The notes under the pieces: model-generated
Database searches by the model: none
Told to the model about the DNA's origin: nothing
The model's input: the letters and a program-made list of their open reading frames with translations, nothing else
Assembly: GCA_910586755.1 (NCBI GenBank)
Contig: CAJUJM010000002.1
Coordinates: 1-43,726, forward strand
Origin: an uncultured Lachnospiraceae bacterium
GTDB lineage: Bacteria; Bacillota; Clostridia; Lachnospirales; Lachnospiraceae
Length of the DNA: 43,726 nt
Direction of reading: 5' to 3'
Part shown: piece after piece, positions 16,498 through 24,619 of the stretch
Position numbering within the stretch: the stretch's first letter is position 1
Layout of the letters: each line of letters begins with the position of its first letter
Position numbers and translations under genes: made by a program

Positions 16498-17187
16498 GTG
16501 GAATACGTGGAAGAAAAAGTAATATCCAGGGCAGTGATTTCCAGACTGCCAAGATACTACCGCTATCTGGGAGAACTTCTGGAGGATGGGGTAGAGCGCA
16601 TTTCCTCCAACGAGCTGAGCAACCGGATGAAAGTCACCGCTTCTCAAATTCGCCAGGATTTGAATAATTTCGGCGGCTTCGGGCAGCAAGGATACGGTTA
16701 TAATGTGAAATATCTTTATGCGGAGATTGGAAAAATTTTAGGAATTGACAGGCAGCATAATATTATTATTATCGGCGCAGGCAATCTGGGACAGGCCATT
16801 GCAAATTATACCAACTTTGAAAAGCGCGGCTTTATTATTAAGGGAATGTTTGATATTAATCCCCGTCTTATTGGTCTGGTGGTCCGGGGCATTGAGATCC
16901 GGGGAGTAGAGGACTTGGAGCAATTTATTGTAGATAATGAGGTGCAGATTGCTGCATTAACGATCCCAAAAACCAAAGCGCCGGAGATTGCAGATCGTCT
17001 GGTAAAAGCAGGAGTTAAGGCAATCTGGAATTTTGCCCACACGGATTTGGTGGTGCCGGATGATGTGGTGGTAGAAAACGTACATCTTTCCGAGAGTTTA
17101 ATGCGCCTTTCTTATCGGGTATGCAGTATGCAGGATAAGAAAGAGCAGGAGGCGCTGGAAAAAGCGAAAAAGCAGGATAAGATATGA
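16498..17187 (+). CDS. rex: Redox-sensing transcriptional repressor Rex
   Basis: A 229-residue NADH/NAD+ sensor. The N-terminal winged helix (residues 5-85) contains ISRLPRYYRYL, VTASQIRQDLNNFGGFGQQG and GYNV. The C-terminal Rossmann domain has GAGNLGQAI and ends with the swapped helix. Rex represses fermentation and NADH-oxidising genes when NADH is low. A GTG start at 16498 follows AAAGG; a second GTG at 16507 is possible. It overlaps nnr by ATGA at 17184, linking a pyridine-nucleotide sensor to a pyridine-nucleotide repair enzyme. Confidence 0.95.
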   Translation: MEYVEEKVISRAVISRLPRYYRYLGELLEDGVERISSNELSNRMKVTASQIRQDLNNFGGFGQQGYGYNVKYLYAEIGKILGIDRQHNIIIIGAGNLGQAIANYTNFEKRGFIIKGMFDINPRLIGLVVRGIEIRGVEDLEQFIVDNEVQIAALTIPKTKAPEIADRLVKAGVKAIWNFAHTDLVVPDDVVVENVHLSESLMRLSYRVCSMQDKKEQEALEKAKKQDKI

Positions 17188-18776
17188 GAAATCTGGTAAC
17201 AGGACGGCAGATGAAGGCCATTGATCAATATACGATAGAAGAAATCGGAATCCCTTCTCTGGTGCTTCAGGAACGGGCTGCCTGGCAGGTGGCCTGTGAG
17301 GTGAAAAAAAGGATAAAAAAAGAAACGCCTGTATGGGCCGTGTGCGGCACGGGAAATAACGGCGCAGACGCTGTGGCAGCGGCCAGAATCCTCTGTGAAG
17401 AAGGATATCAGGCCACAGTGATCCTGGCGGGAGACCGGGGAAAGGAGACGCCGGAATGTACCATTCAAAGAAAAATAGCAGAAAACTTAAGGGTTTTGAT
17501 GATGCCCTGGCAGGAGGCAAAGGAAGGATTTTCCGGGGCAGTGATTGACGGCCTGTTTGGAGTAGGACTTACAAGAAAGATAGAGGGCGAATACCAGGCC
17601 TGTATGGAAATGGTAAAGCGGCAGCCGGCAGGCCTTACAGTAGCGGTAGACATTCCTTCCGGTATTGATTCGGATACCGGGAATGTTATGGGAATTGCAT
17701 TAAAAGCAGATGTGACGGTAACCTTTGGCTGGGAAAAATGCGGTACAGTTCTGTTCCCAGGGAGGGATTTTGCAGGGCAGGTAGTTGTAGGAAATATTGG
17801 GTTTTCAGCTCTCAGCTATGAGAAGGTGGCAGGAAGGAAAAGCTGGGAGGAAAAGCAGAGCTTTACCTATGATCTTTCTGACCTGAAACGTCTGCCGGAA
17901 CGGGCAGTCTACTCCAATAAAGGGACTTTTGGCCGGGTACTGGTGGCCGCCGGCTCAAAGAATATGAGCGGAGCCGCTTACTTTGCCGCCAAAGCCGCTT
18001 ACCGATGTGGCGCAGGATTGGTAAAAATACTGACGGTTGAGGATAACCGGGAAATTTTACAAGAACAGCTTCCGGAAGCAATTATTGCCAGCTATTCTCC
18101 GGAAATGGCCAGGGAGGACACAGAAAGTTTTGGAAGGCTTTTGGAGAAAGAATGTGTTTGGGCAGATACCGTGATTTTAGGCCCTGGCATTGGCATGGAA
18201 GGATATGCCAGGGAATTGGTGGCAGGGGTATTATCCTTAGCCTGTTCTACTATCATTGTGGATGCCGATGCCTTAAACATCATTTCCCGAAATCCGGAGA
18301 TGACCAGGTATTATACGGAGAATGTGATTATCACCCCTCATTTGGGGGAGATGGCCAGGCTTACAGGAAAGAGTATCCAGGAAATTCAGCAGAACGTCCC
18401 CGGGACGGCTGCAGAATATTCCGCCAAATGGGGGATTACCTGTGTGTTAAAGGACGGGGCGACGGCTGTGACGGATAAAGACGGCCTGCGGTATCTGAAC
18501 ACCAGTGGAAATAATGTGCTGGCAAAAGCCGGTTCCGGGGATGTGCTAACCGGTGTGATAGGAGCCTTCTGCGCCCGGGGAATGGAGCCCTTTGAGGGGG
18601 CGGCCCTGGGAGTCTACCTTCACGGAATAGCCGGAGATATGTATAAACAAAAAAAAGGAAGCGCCAGCCTTTTGGCCGGAGAACTGGCAGATATGGCCGG
18701 GGAAGCGGTGGACAGAGGATATCTGAGACAGGAGAGGGGACATGATGAATCAGAAGCAAGAGCAGGTTTACTATGA
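17184..18776 (+). CDS. nnr: Bifunctional NAD(P)HX epimerase / ADP-dependent dehydratase
   Basis: A 530-residue fused repair enzyme for hydrated NAD(P)H. The N-terminal YjeF_N epimerase domain (about 1-215) shows CGTGNNGADAVAAARIL, DGLFGVGLTR and AVDIPSGIDSDTG. The C-terminal ribokinase-like dehydratase domain (about 225-515) shows GRVLVAAGSKNMSGAA, LGPGIG, DADALN, TPHLGEMARL and AGSGDVLTGVIGA. It overlaps rex by 4 bases and runs 35 bases into alr; its stop codon (18774-18776) lies inside the first copy of the direct repeat described for alr. Confidence 0.95.
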   Translation: MRNLVTGRQMKAIDQYTIEEIGIPSLVLQERAAWQVACEVKKRIKKETPVWAVCGTGNNGADAVAAARILCEEGYQATVILAGDRGKETPECTIQRKIAENLRVLMMPWQEAKEGFSGAVIDGLFGVGLTRKIEGEYQACMEMVKRQPAGLTVAVDIPSGIDSDTGNVMGIALKADVTVTFGWEKCGTVLFPGRDFAGQVVVGNIGFSALSYEKVAGRKSWEEKQSFTYDLSDLKRLPERAVYSNKGTFGRVLVAAGSKNMSGAAYFAAKAAYRCGAGLVKILTVEDNREILQEQLPEAIIASYSPEMAREDTESFGRLLEKECVWADTVILGPGIGMEGYARELVAGVLSLACSTIIVDADALNIISRNPEMTRYYTENVIITPHLGEMARLTGKSIQEIQQNVPGTAAEYSAKWGITCVLKDGATAVTDKDGLRYLNTSGNNVLAKAGSGDVLTGVIGAFCARGMEPFEGAALGVYLHGIAGDMYKQKKGSASLLAGELADMAGEAVDRGYLRQERGHDESEARAGLL

Positions 18777-20034
18777 AAAGTCCGCCGCCAATAGGCGGCA
18801 TGAATTCAGGGATGCCCCATGCGCCCGCCAGGCTTTCATGTGCGGTGGTGCGTCCGCAGCCGGGCGCATGCAGGTTTGCTATGATAGAACCTGTGCAGTA
18901 GTGGATTTAGACGCCATCTGCCAAAATATGGAGTCTATGAAAAGAAGCCTTCCCAGGGAAACCAAAATCATAGGAGTGGTGAAAGCTGACGCCTATGGAC
19001 ACGGCGCTGAAGCGGTGGCGGACGCCATCTCCCCGTATGTCTGGGGATTTGCGGTGGCGGCTGTGGACGAAGCAGTGCTGCTGCGCCGTTATGGGATAGA
19101 AAAGCCGGTACTGGTGTTGGGGCCAGTCCATGAAAGCCGATATGAAGACCTGCTTTTAGGGGAGATTCGGCCTACTATCTTTACAGTGGAAGCAGCCCGG
19201 ACTTTTGGTAAGGAGGCCAGCCGTTTAAAGGTTCCCGGACGGATCCATCTGGCAGTGGATACGGGCATGAACCGAATCGGAATGGAACCTTCCCCGGAAG
19301 GAGTAGATTTGGCAAAAAGGATAGCTACCTGTCCCGGCATTATAATAGAGGGGATATTTACCCACTTTGCAAAGGCAGATGAGGCAGATAAAGGACCAGC
19401 CAGAAAACAGCTTGAAACTTATCTGGAATTTTTGGACAAGCTGGAAGAAAATAATATGGATATTCCTGTCCGCCATTGTTCCAACAGCGCTGGAATCCTG
19501 GAATGTCTGGGAACGGACCTTACGGCAGTGCGGGCCGGAATCTCCATCTATGGCTTGTACCCTTCCGACCAGGTGGATCGGGAAAGGGTAAAACTGATGC
19601 CGGCAATTTCCTGGAGAGCACGGATTACCTGCGTAAAAACCATTCCGGCCGGGGCCAGTGTAAGCTACGGAGGCACTTTTACGGCAAAAGTTCCCACCAG
19701 GGTGGCTACCATTGCGGCAGGATATGGGGACGGCTATTCCAGGGCGTTGTCAGGAAAAGGTTATGTGCTCATTCGAGACAGGAAAGCCCCTGTGTTGGGA
19801 CGGGTCTGCATGGATCAGTTTATGGTGGACGTTACCGGTATTCCCGGGGTCACAGAAGGGGAGGAGGCTGTTCTTTTAGGAAGGGATGGAGAAAATTCCA
19901 TCACGGCAGAAGAAATGGCATTTCTGTCAGGTGGGTTCCATTACGAGATTTTATGCAACATTGGGAAACGCGTTCCCAGAATTTATATTAAAAATGGCAG
20001 TGTAGTGGGAAGGAAGGACCTGCTTAGCCGGTAA
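18742..20034 (+). CDS. alr: Alanine racemase with an inserted N-terminal segment
   Basis: A 430-residue PLP enzyme making D-alanine for peptidoglycan. The core begins at RTCAVVDLDAI (about residue 49) and has the PLP lysine K81 in VVKADAYGHG, a later catalytic tyrosine region (SYGGTF), AGYGDGYSR and GRVCMDQFMVDVT. Family members begin a few residues before the VDLDAI strand; here 48 residues precede it. Of these, 36 codons look inserted between QVYYEK (8-13) and QVCYDR (44-49). GGAG before ATG 18742 supports this start. An ATG at 18868 would skip the insert but lacks a ribosome binding site. Confidence 0.93.
   Translation: MMNQKQEQVYYEKSAANRRHEFRDAPCARQAFMCGGASAAGRMQVCYDRTCAVVDLDAICQNMESMKRSLPRETKIIGVVKADAYGHGAEAVADAISPYVWGFAVAAVDEAVLLRRYGIEKPVLVLGPVHESRYEDLLLGEIRPTIFTVEAARTFGKEASRLKVPGRIHLAVDTGMNRIGMEPSPEGVDLAKRIATCPGIIIEGIFTHFAKADEADKGPARKQLETYLEFLDKLEENNMDIPVRHCSNSAGILECLGTDLTAVRAGISIYGLYPSDQVDRERVKLMPAISWRARITCVKTIPAGASVSYGGTFTAKVPTRVATIAAGYGDGYSRALSGKGYVLIRDRKAPVLGRVCMDQFMVDVTGIPGVTEGEEAVLLGRDGENSITAEEMAFLSGGFHYEILCNIGKRVPRIYIKNGSVVGRKDLLSR
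18762..18884 (+). repeat. 108-bp in-frame insertion in alr flanked by near-identical direct repeats
   Basis: GCAGGTTTACTATGA (18762-18776) recurs as GCAGGTTTGCTATGA (18870-18884), exactly 108 bases apart. Between them, CATGCGCCCG (18818-18827) and CGGGCGCATG (18861-18870) form a perfect inverted repeat. The GC-rich insert keeps the frame. Bases 18859-18884 match 22033-22058 at 24 of 26 positions, pointing to a dispersed element. Confidence 0.7.
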
Positions 20035-20142
20035 AGCTGCACGACTGCCTGTTTTTCCTCATAGAATGTCATGTGAACACTTGGTGATGTATACGCCGGG
20101 CCGTTTATGTCAATACTATCCGAAGGATAGGAGAGTGAAAAC

Positions 20143-20490
20143 GTGATTATCAGACGAGGAGACATTTATTATGCAGACTTGAGACCAGTGGTAGGCTCTG
20201 AGCAGGGAGGCATCCGCCCGGTCCTGATTATTCAAAATGATGTGGGCAATAAACACAGCCCCACTGTTATATGTGCAGCGATTACTTCCAGAATGAATAA
20301 AGCAAAGCTACCCACACATGTGGAGCTACCCACAAACCGTTGTAATATGGTAAAGGATTCGGTTATTCTTTTGGAACAGCTTCGCACCATAGATAAACAA
20401 AGACTGAAAGAAAAGATCTGTCATATAGACGAGGAATTGCAGCAAAGGGTCAATGCCGCCTTAAAGGTCAGCCTGGAACTGGATACATAA
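20143..20490 (+). CDS. mazF: MazF/PemK-family mRNA interferase without adjacent antitoxin
   Basis: A 115-residue protein of NdoA/MazF size with the family signatures RRGDIYYADL, GSEQGGIRPVLIIQND and VICAAITSR, then LPTHVELP and KDSVILLEQLRTIDK. NdoA-type toxins cleave mRNA at short motifs. A GTG start at 20143 follows ATAGGAGAG. In Bacillus the antitoxin gene lies between alr and the toxin. Here the 108-base gap after alr holds no credible antitoxin reading frame, so the toxin is solitary or its antitoxin is elsewhere. The end of the gene overlaps its terminator. Confidence 0.9.
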   Translation: MIIRRGDIYYADLRPVVGSEQGGIRPVLIIQNDVGNKHSPTVICAAITSRMNKAKLPTHVELPTNRCNMVKDSVILLEQLRTIDKQRLKEKICHIDEELQQRVNAALKVSLELDT

Positions 20491-20508
20491 CCCGGTTCCA
20501 GGCTGTTT
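20471..20508 (+). terminator. Terminator overlapping the 3' end of mazF
   Basis: GCCTGGAAC (20471-20479), inside the last codons, pairs with GTTCCAGGC (20495-20503) and leads into TGTTTT. It ends the rex-nnr-alr-mazF unit. Confidence 0.8.
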
Positions 20509-20525
20509 TGCTTACCCGGCCGCCA

Positions 20526-20554
20526 TTGACGAACAGAAATAAACATGATATGAT
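20526..20554 (+). promoter_or_regulatory. Promoter of the CBS-domain membrane protein gene
   Basis: TTGACG (20526-20531), 17-base spacer, TATGAT (20549-20554) with TGA directly upstream (extended -10). Confidence 0.7.
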
Positions 20555-20600
20555 GGGCAAAGTACCAAAATTTTCAAGATAAAGGAGTGTTAAAAGTCCA

Positions 20601-21965
20601 ATGGACGATGGCTATTCGCTTATCAGTATTGTCATTGTTTTGACAGCTTTAATACTGAATGCGATTTTGTACGGATTTGGGGCTGCCATTCAAAATGTGA
20701 ATGGAGCCAGATTAGAAGAGAAAGCAGAAAGCGGTGATTCCCAGGCAAAGCGGCTTTTGCAGATTGCAAATCATCCCAGGCAGTTTATTCTTACTTTGCT
20801 GGTGATTACAGACTCTCTGCAGATGGCAGTGGGATTTCGGATCTGGAGGCGGCTGACAGCCTGGATGGAGTCAGGCATTTTAGGACAATTTACAGAAGGA
20901 AAGCTGTGGATCCACCCTGTGTCCATTGTGGTATCAGCGGCAGTGATTCTTTTGCTGTTTGTGCCCTTTGGAATCCTTATTCCCAAAGAATTAGCCTTAA
21001 GGGAGCCGGAGCGGTGGTCAGAAAGGCTTTTGAAGGTTATAGAAGGGCTGCTGCTTATCACCACTCCTGTGACGGTTCTGATTAACAGAGTTACCAGGTT
21101 GGCGCTAATGGTCTGGGGCGTGGATATAGACAAGAATGTTGACAATGTAACAGAAGAAGACATTAAATCTATGGTGAATGAGGGGCATGAGCAGGGAGTT
21201 CTGGAAGCGGACGAGGTGGAGATGATTACCAACATCTTTGAGCTGGACGAAAAGACAGCAGAGGATGTTATGACTCACAGGAAAAATCTGGTGGCCTTAG
21301 ATTGTACCCTTACCTTAAGAGAGGCCCTGGACTTTATCCTGAAAGAGGGAAGCAATTCCCGTTATCCGGTGTACCGGGAAGAAATTGACGATATTATCGG
21401 CGTCTTACATATGAGAGATGCAGTGATATTTTTTGAGCAGGAAGAATATAAGGATCGTACTTTGGATCAGATACCTGAACTTCTTCGGGAGCCTCACTTT
21501 ATTCCGGAAACCCGCAACTTGGACAACCTGTTCCGGGAGATGCAGTCCCAGAAAACCCATATGGAAATCGTAGTGGATGAGTATGGGCAGACTGTGGGGA
21601 TTGTGACCATGGAGGACATACTGGAAGAGATTGTAGGAAACATTATGGATGAATATGACGTGGAGGAAGATCTGATTGCAGCAGAGGAGGACGGAAGCTT
21701 CCTGATGAGCGGTATGGCTTCCTTAGAACAGGCGGCAAAGGTACTTGAGATTTCCTTCGAAGAAGAGGGGGAAGAGGTTTACGATACCATTAACGGCTTT
21801 TTGATTTCCAAACTTGGGAGGATCCCGGGGGATGGGGAAGAGCCGGTGGTTATTTGTCTGGGGTATGAGTTCCGGATATTAAAGGTAGAAAATAAGATGA
21901 TCCAGTCTGTCCGGGCCTTTCCATGTAAAATGGAGCAGCAGGCAGAGGAAAAGGTTGAAGTATAG
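20601..21965 (+). CDS. CNNM/CorC-type hemolysin-family protein with CBS domains
   Basis: A 454-residue membrane protein. An N-terminal CNNM (DUF21) domain has three to four membrane segments (about 5-180; ISIVIVLTALILNAILYGF, VSIVVSAAVILLLFVPFGIL). A tandem CBS pair spans about 215-345 (EDVMTHRKNLVALD, SRYPVYREEIDDIIGVLHMRD, VDEYGQTVGIVTMEDILEEI). A C-terminal CorC_HlyC domain spans about 360-440. The family is linked to Mg2+ homeostasis and export. AAAGGAG precedes the ATG by 13 bases. It is monocistronic, with a promoter at 20526 and a terminator at 21976. Confidence 0.9.
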   Translation: MDDGYSLISIVIVLTALILNAILYGFGAAIQNVNGARLEEKAESGDSQAKRLLQIANHPRQFILTLLVITDSLQMAVGFRIWRRLTAWMESGILGQFTEGKLWIHPVSIVVSAAVILLLFVPFGILIPKELALREPERWSERLLKVIEGLLLITTPVTVLINRVTRLALMVWGVDIDKNVDNVTEEDIKSMVNEGHEQGVLEADEVEMITNIFELDEKTAEDVMTHRKNLVALDCTLTLREALDFILKEGSNSRYPVYREEIDDIIGVLHMRDAVIFFEQEEYKDRTLDQIPELLREPHFIPETRNLDNLFREMQSQKTHMEIVVDEYGQTVGIVTMEDILEEIVGNIMDEYDVEEDLIAAEEDGSFLMSGMASLEQAAKVLEISFEEEGEEVYDTINGFLISKLGRIPGDGEEPVVICLGYEFRILKVENKMIQSVRAFPCKMEQQAEEKVEV

Positions 21966-21975
21966 AGAAAGTGCA

Positions 21976-22017
21976 GATGCAGTGAGTCCGGTCAGACTGG
22001 GGTTACTGCGTCTTTTA
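21976..22017 (+). terminator. Terminator after the CBS-domain gene
   Basis: GATGCAGT (21976-21983) pairs with ACTGCGTC (22005-22012), including one G-T pair, followed by TTTTATT. Confidence 0.65.
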
Positions 22018-22032
22018 TTATAGAAGTTCACC

Positions 22033-22058
22033 GCCGGGCGCATGCAGATTTGCTGTGA
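22033..22058 (+). repeat. Second copy of the repeat core found in alr
   Basis: GCCGGGCGCATGCAG continuing to 22058 matches 18859-18884 at 24 of 26 bases. The surrounding 22031-22115 is GC-rich with short palindromes (GCGCGGCGG, CCGCGGG) unlike the neighbouring AT-rich DNA, suggesting that a longer element of roughly 90 bases sits between the terminator and the MATE promoter. Confidence 0.6.
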
Positions 22059-22150
22059 AAGCCTGCCCATGGCAGCCGCCAGATATCCGTGCAAGCGCGG
22101 CGGCCTGGCTGCCCGCGGGAATACATGTGCCGGGAAAGAGAAAAAAGTAG

Positions 22151-22178
22151 TTGAAAAATTTGGCGATTGAGTTATGAT
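22151..22178 (+). promoter_or_regulatory. Promoter of the MATE-lipoprotein-yebC unit
   Basis: TTGAAA (22151-22156), 16-base spacer, TATGAT (22173-22178). Confidence 0.55.
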
Positions 22179-22216
22179 AGTAAACGCACCAAAATGAGAG
22201 GAAGGACATAACTGCA

Positions 22217-23581
22217 ATGGCACAGGAAAATGTAAGAGACATGACAGAGGGAGCGCCCTTAAAATTGATTATAGGATTTGCTATCCCCATGTTTTTGGGT
22301 TTTTTATTTCAGCAGTTTTACAGCATGGTAGATACGATTATTGTAGGAAAATATCTGGGTGTCACCGCCCTTGCGGCAGTGGGCTCCACTGGTTCTATTA
22401 ATTTCATGATTAACGGTTTTTGTATCGGGGTGTGCAGCGGCTTTGCCATTCCGGTGGCCCAGAAGTTTGGGGCCAGAGATTATTCGGGTCTGCGCCGGTT
22501 TGTAGCCAATGGGGTCTGGCTGTCCATGGGAGTGTCCGTGATAATGACAGCGGTGGTTTCCTCACTCTGTATGGATATTCTGGTTTGGATGAAAACGCCG
22601 GAGGATATTTTATATCAGGCTCACAGCTACATTTTCGTGATTTTTCTGGGGATTCCCACTACTTTTCTCTACAATATGACATCGGGAATTATCCGATCCC
22701 TGGGAGACAGTAAAACACCGGTTTACTTTTTGCTCATGGCTTCGGTGTTAAACATTGGCCTGGATTTATTTATGATTGTGGTCATGAAGCTGGGGCCTGC
22801 CGGGGCGGCCTACGCTACGGTAATTTCTCAGGGAGTATCCGGGGCTTTATGCCTGCTGTTTATGCGCTCCAGATATCCGGTTTTAAAGATGAACCGGGAA
22901 GAGCTGAGAGTAAATGGCCGTCTCATGATGGCGCTGTGCGGGATGGGAATTCCCATGGGTTTTCAGTATTCCATAACCGCCATCGGAAATGTAATCCTTC
23001 AGACAGCCGTCAATTCCCTGGGTTCCATGGCTGTGGCGGCTGTCACCGCAGGAGGGCGGATCGGATTCTTTTTCTGCACTCCCTTTGACGCCCTGGGAGG
23101 AACCATGGCTACCTGGGCAGGACAGAATGTAGGCGCAGGAAAAATTGACCGGGTGAGAGAGGGCGTCAGGTATGCCGCCGTTATGGGAGTTATCTATTCA
23201 GTCCTGGCTTTTGCTGTGCTGTTTTTCTTTGGAGAGCAGATTTCTCTGCTGTTTGTAGATGCAGGGGAGACGAAGATCCTCCATCAGGCATGGATGTTCC
23301 TGGTGGGCAACAGTATGTTTTACATTGCCCTGGTGTTTGTCAATGTAATGCGTTTTGCCATTCAGGGAATGGGATACAGTACCTTTGCCATTATTGCAGG
23401 AGTCTGCGAGATGATCGGACGTTCCGCAGTAGGGTTTGTGCTGGTTCCGGTTTTCGGTTACCCTGCCGCCTGCATCGGCAGCCCGGCAGCCTGGATCCTT
23501 GCGGATTTGTTTTTAATACCGGCCTTTTACCACTGCCTGAAAAGGCTGCGGGGAAAAATGGCCATACAGAATGGAGTGTAA
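22217..23581 (+). CDS. MATE family multidrug/metabolite exporter
   Basis: A 454-residue protein with about 12 membrane helices in two homologous halves, typical of MATE Na+/H+-coupled exporters. It has the N-terminal EGAPLKLIIGFAIPMFLGFLF, QQFYSMVDTIIVGKYLG, AAVGSTG and GFAIPVAQKFGA, and repeated motifs in the second half (GIPMGFQYSITAIGNVILQ, AVTAGGRIGFFF, WAGQNVGAG). The substrate is unknown. GAGGAAGG precedes the ATG. The following lipoprotein gene starts 4 bases after the stop. Confidence 0.92.
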   Translation: MAQENVRDMTEGAPLKLIIGFAIPMFLGFLFQQFYSMVDTIIVGKYLGVTALAAVGSTGSINFMINGFCIGVCSGFAIPVAQKFGARDYSGLRRFVANGVWLSMGVSVIMTAVVSSLCMDILVWMKTPEDILYQAHSYIFVIFLGIPTTFLYNMTSGIIRSLGDSKTPVYFLLMASVLNIGLDLFMIVVMKLGPAGAAYATVISQGVSGALCLLFMRSRYPVLKMNREELRVNGRLMMALCGMGIPMGFQYSITAIGNVILQTAVNSLGSMAVAAVTAGGRIGFFFCTPFDALGGTMATWAGQNVGAGKIDRVREGVRYAAVMGVIYSVLAFAVLFFFGEQISLLFVDAGETKILHQAWMFLVGNSMFYIALVFVNVMRFAIQGMGYSTFAIIAGVCEMIGRSAVGFVLVPVFGYPAACIGSPAAWILADLFLIPAFYHCLKRLRGKMAIQNGV

Positions 23582-23585
23582 TGGA

Positions 23586-24587
23586 ATGAAAGGAAAGAAT
23601 TGGTTGACAAAGACAAAGGCAGGAACGGCAGCGGCAGTCCTGGCCCTGGCAGTATGGACGGGGGGCTGCAAGAGCCAGGAGATGAAACAGCCGGAAGCTG
23701 TGGAGACTACCGGGGAAACGACTCCGCCGGAGGTTACCACTGCTCCGGAAACCACTCCGGCTTCCTCTGACGCCGGTTCTCAGGGGACGCCGGTTCTCAG
23801 AGATGCCAGGGTGATGGTGGAAGGAAAAATTTATGCATGGGCTTATGATACGGACTTTACATCTGCTCCCCAGGATTACCGGCTGGCGGGAGAGGTAGCC
23901 GTGGCCCTGGAGGAAGGGGAGCCCCAGGCAGACTTTGAGGCTGTCTGCCTGACAGAAGGAGACCCCATCTATATCCGGGAGAATGGCGGGGCAGGAACCA
24001 TATTTGTGGAGACTAACGGCGTATGGTCCGCTTTTATTCCCTATGAGGAAGTGAGAAATGCCTACGAATATTCCAAAGAGTCCTGGATCTATGATACTTC
24101 CTATAGGGAGGATGGTTTTACCATTACCTTTCCCGACGGAAGCTGGCAGCTGGAAGCCCTGGGGGACGGACAGCTGGACAGTTTTGCAGGAAAAGGAGGA
24201 AGAGTGGACATTGTCCACCTGCCGGAGGATGAGGCCCGGGAGATTTATCCTTACATTGATACGGAGGAAGACTGCAGAGAGCTGATTTTAAATACGGGAA
24301 TCAGCCAGAAGTTTGATTTAATAAACTTTGAGGCAGGCCTGGCGGATTCGGATCAGGATCCGGAAGCCAGCTATTACATGGCGGAGATTTTGTATACAGA
24401 TCCCCAGGCGGACTACCGATATGAGGTAAGATATGCCCTGTATTGCGGCGGCTATTACTGGCAATTGAATATCCTGATGAAAGAAGACGGAGAGGAAGCG
24501 GTGAAAAAGGCGGCGTATATGGCGGATTCTTTTGGAGTTCCCACTTGCAAAAGCCAGTCAATAGTGCTAAGATATGAAGGGATTTGA
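23586..24587 (+). CDS. Secreted lipoprotein of unknown function
   Basis: A 333-residue protein. The signal peptide has lipobox WTGGC, with the lipidated cysteine near residue 28. A Thr/Pro/Glu-rich linker (about 40-70) precedes a globular domain of about 260 residues rich in acidic and aromatic residues. No enzyme motif is recognised. The ATG at 23586 lies 9 bases after GGAG (23573-23576), which is within the end of the MATE gene; an in-frame ATG at 23571 precedes that site and is unlikely. It is translationally close to both neighbours. Confidence 0.75.
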   Translation: MKGKNWLTKTKAGTAAAVLALAVWTGGCKSQEMKQPEAVETTGETTPPEVTTAPETTPASSDAGSQGTPVLRDARVMVEGKIYAWAYDTDFTSAPQDYRLAGEVAVALEEGEPQADFEAVCLTEGDPIYIRENGGAGTIFVETNGVWSAFIPYEEVRNAYEYSKESWIYDTSYREDGFTITFPDGSWQLEALGDGQLDSFAGKGGRVDIVHLPEDEAREIYPYIDTEEDCRELILNTGISQKFDLINFEAGLADSDQDPEASYYMAEILYTDPQADYRYEVRYALYCGGYYWQLNILMKEDGEEAVKKAAYMADSFGVPTCKSQSIVLRYEGI

Positions 24588-24619
24588 CACGGAAGAGAGA
24601 AAAAGGAGTTGTTTATTTT

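Noticed and set aside
20035..20142. A hidden MazE-like antitoxin between alr and mazF
   Set aside because: No frame of useful length with a start and ribosome binding site is visible in the 108 bases.
23391..24218. 275-codon minus-strand frame across the MATE/lipoprotein junction
   Set aside because: Spans two well-supported plus-strand genes and resembles no protein.
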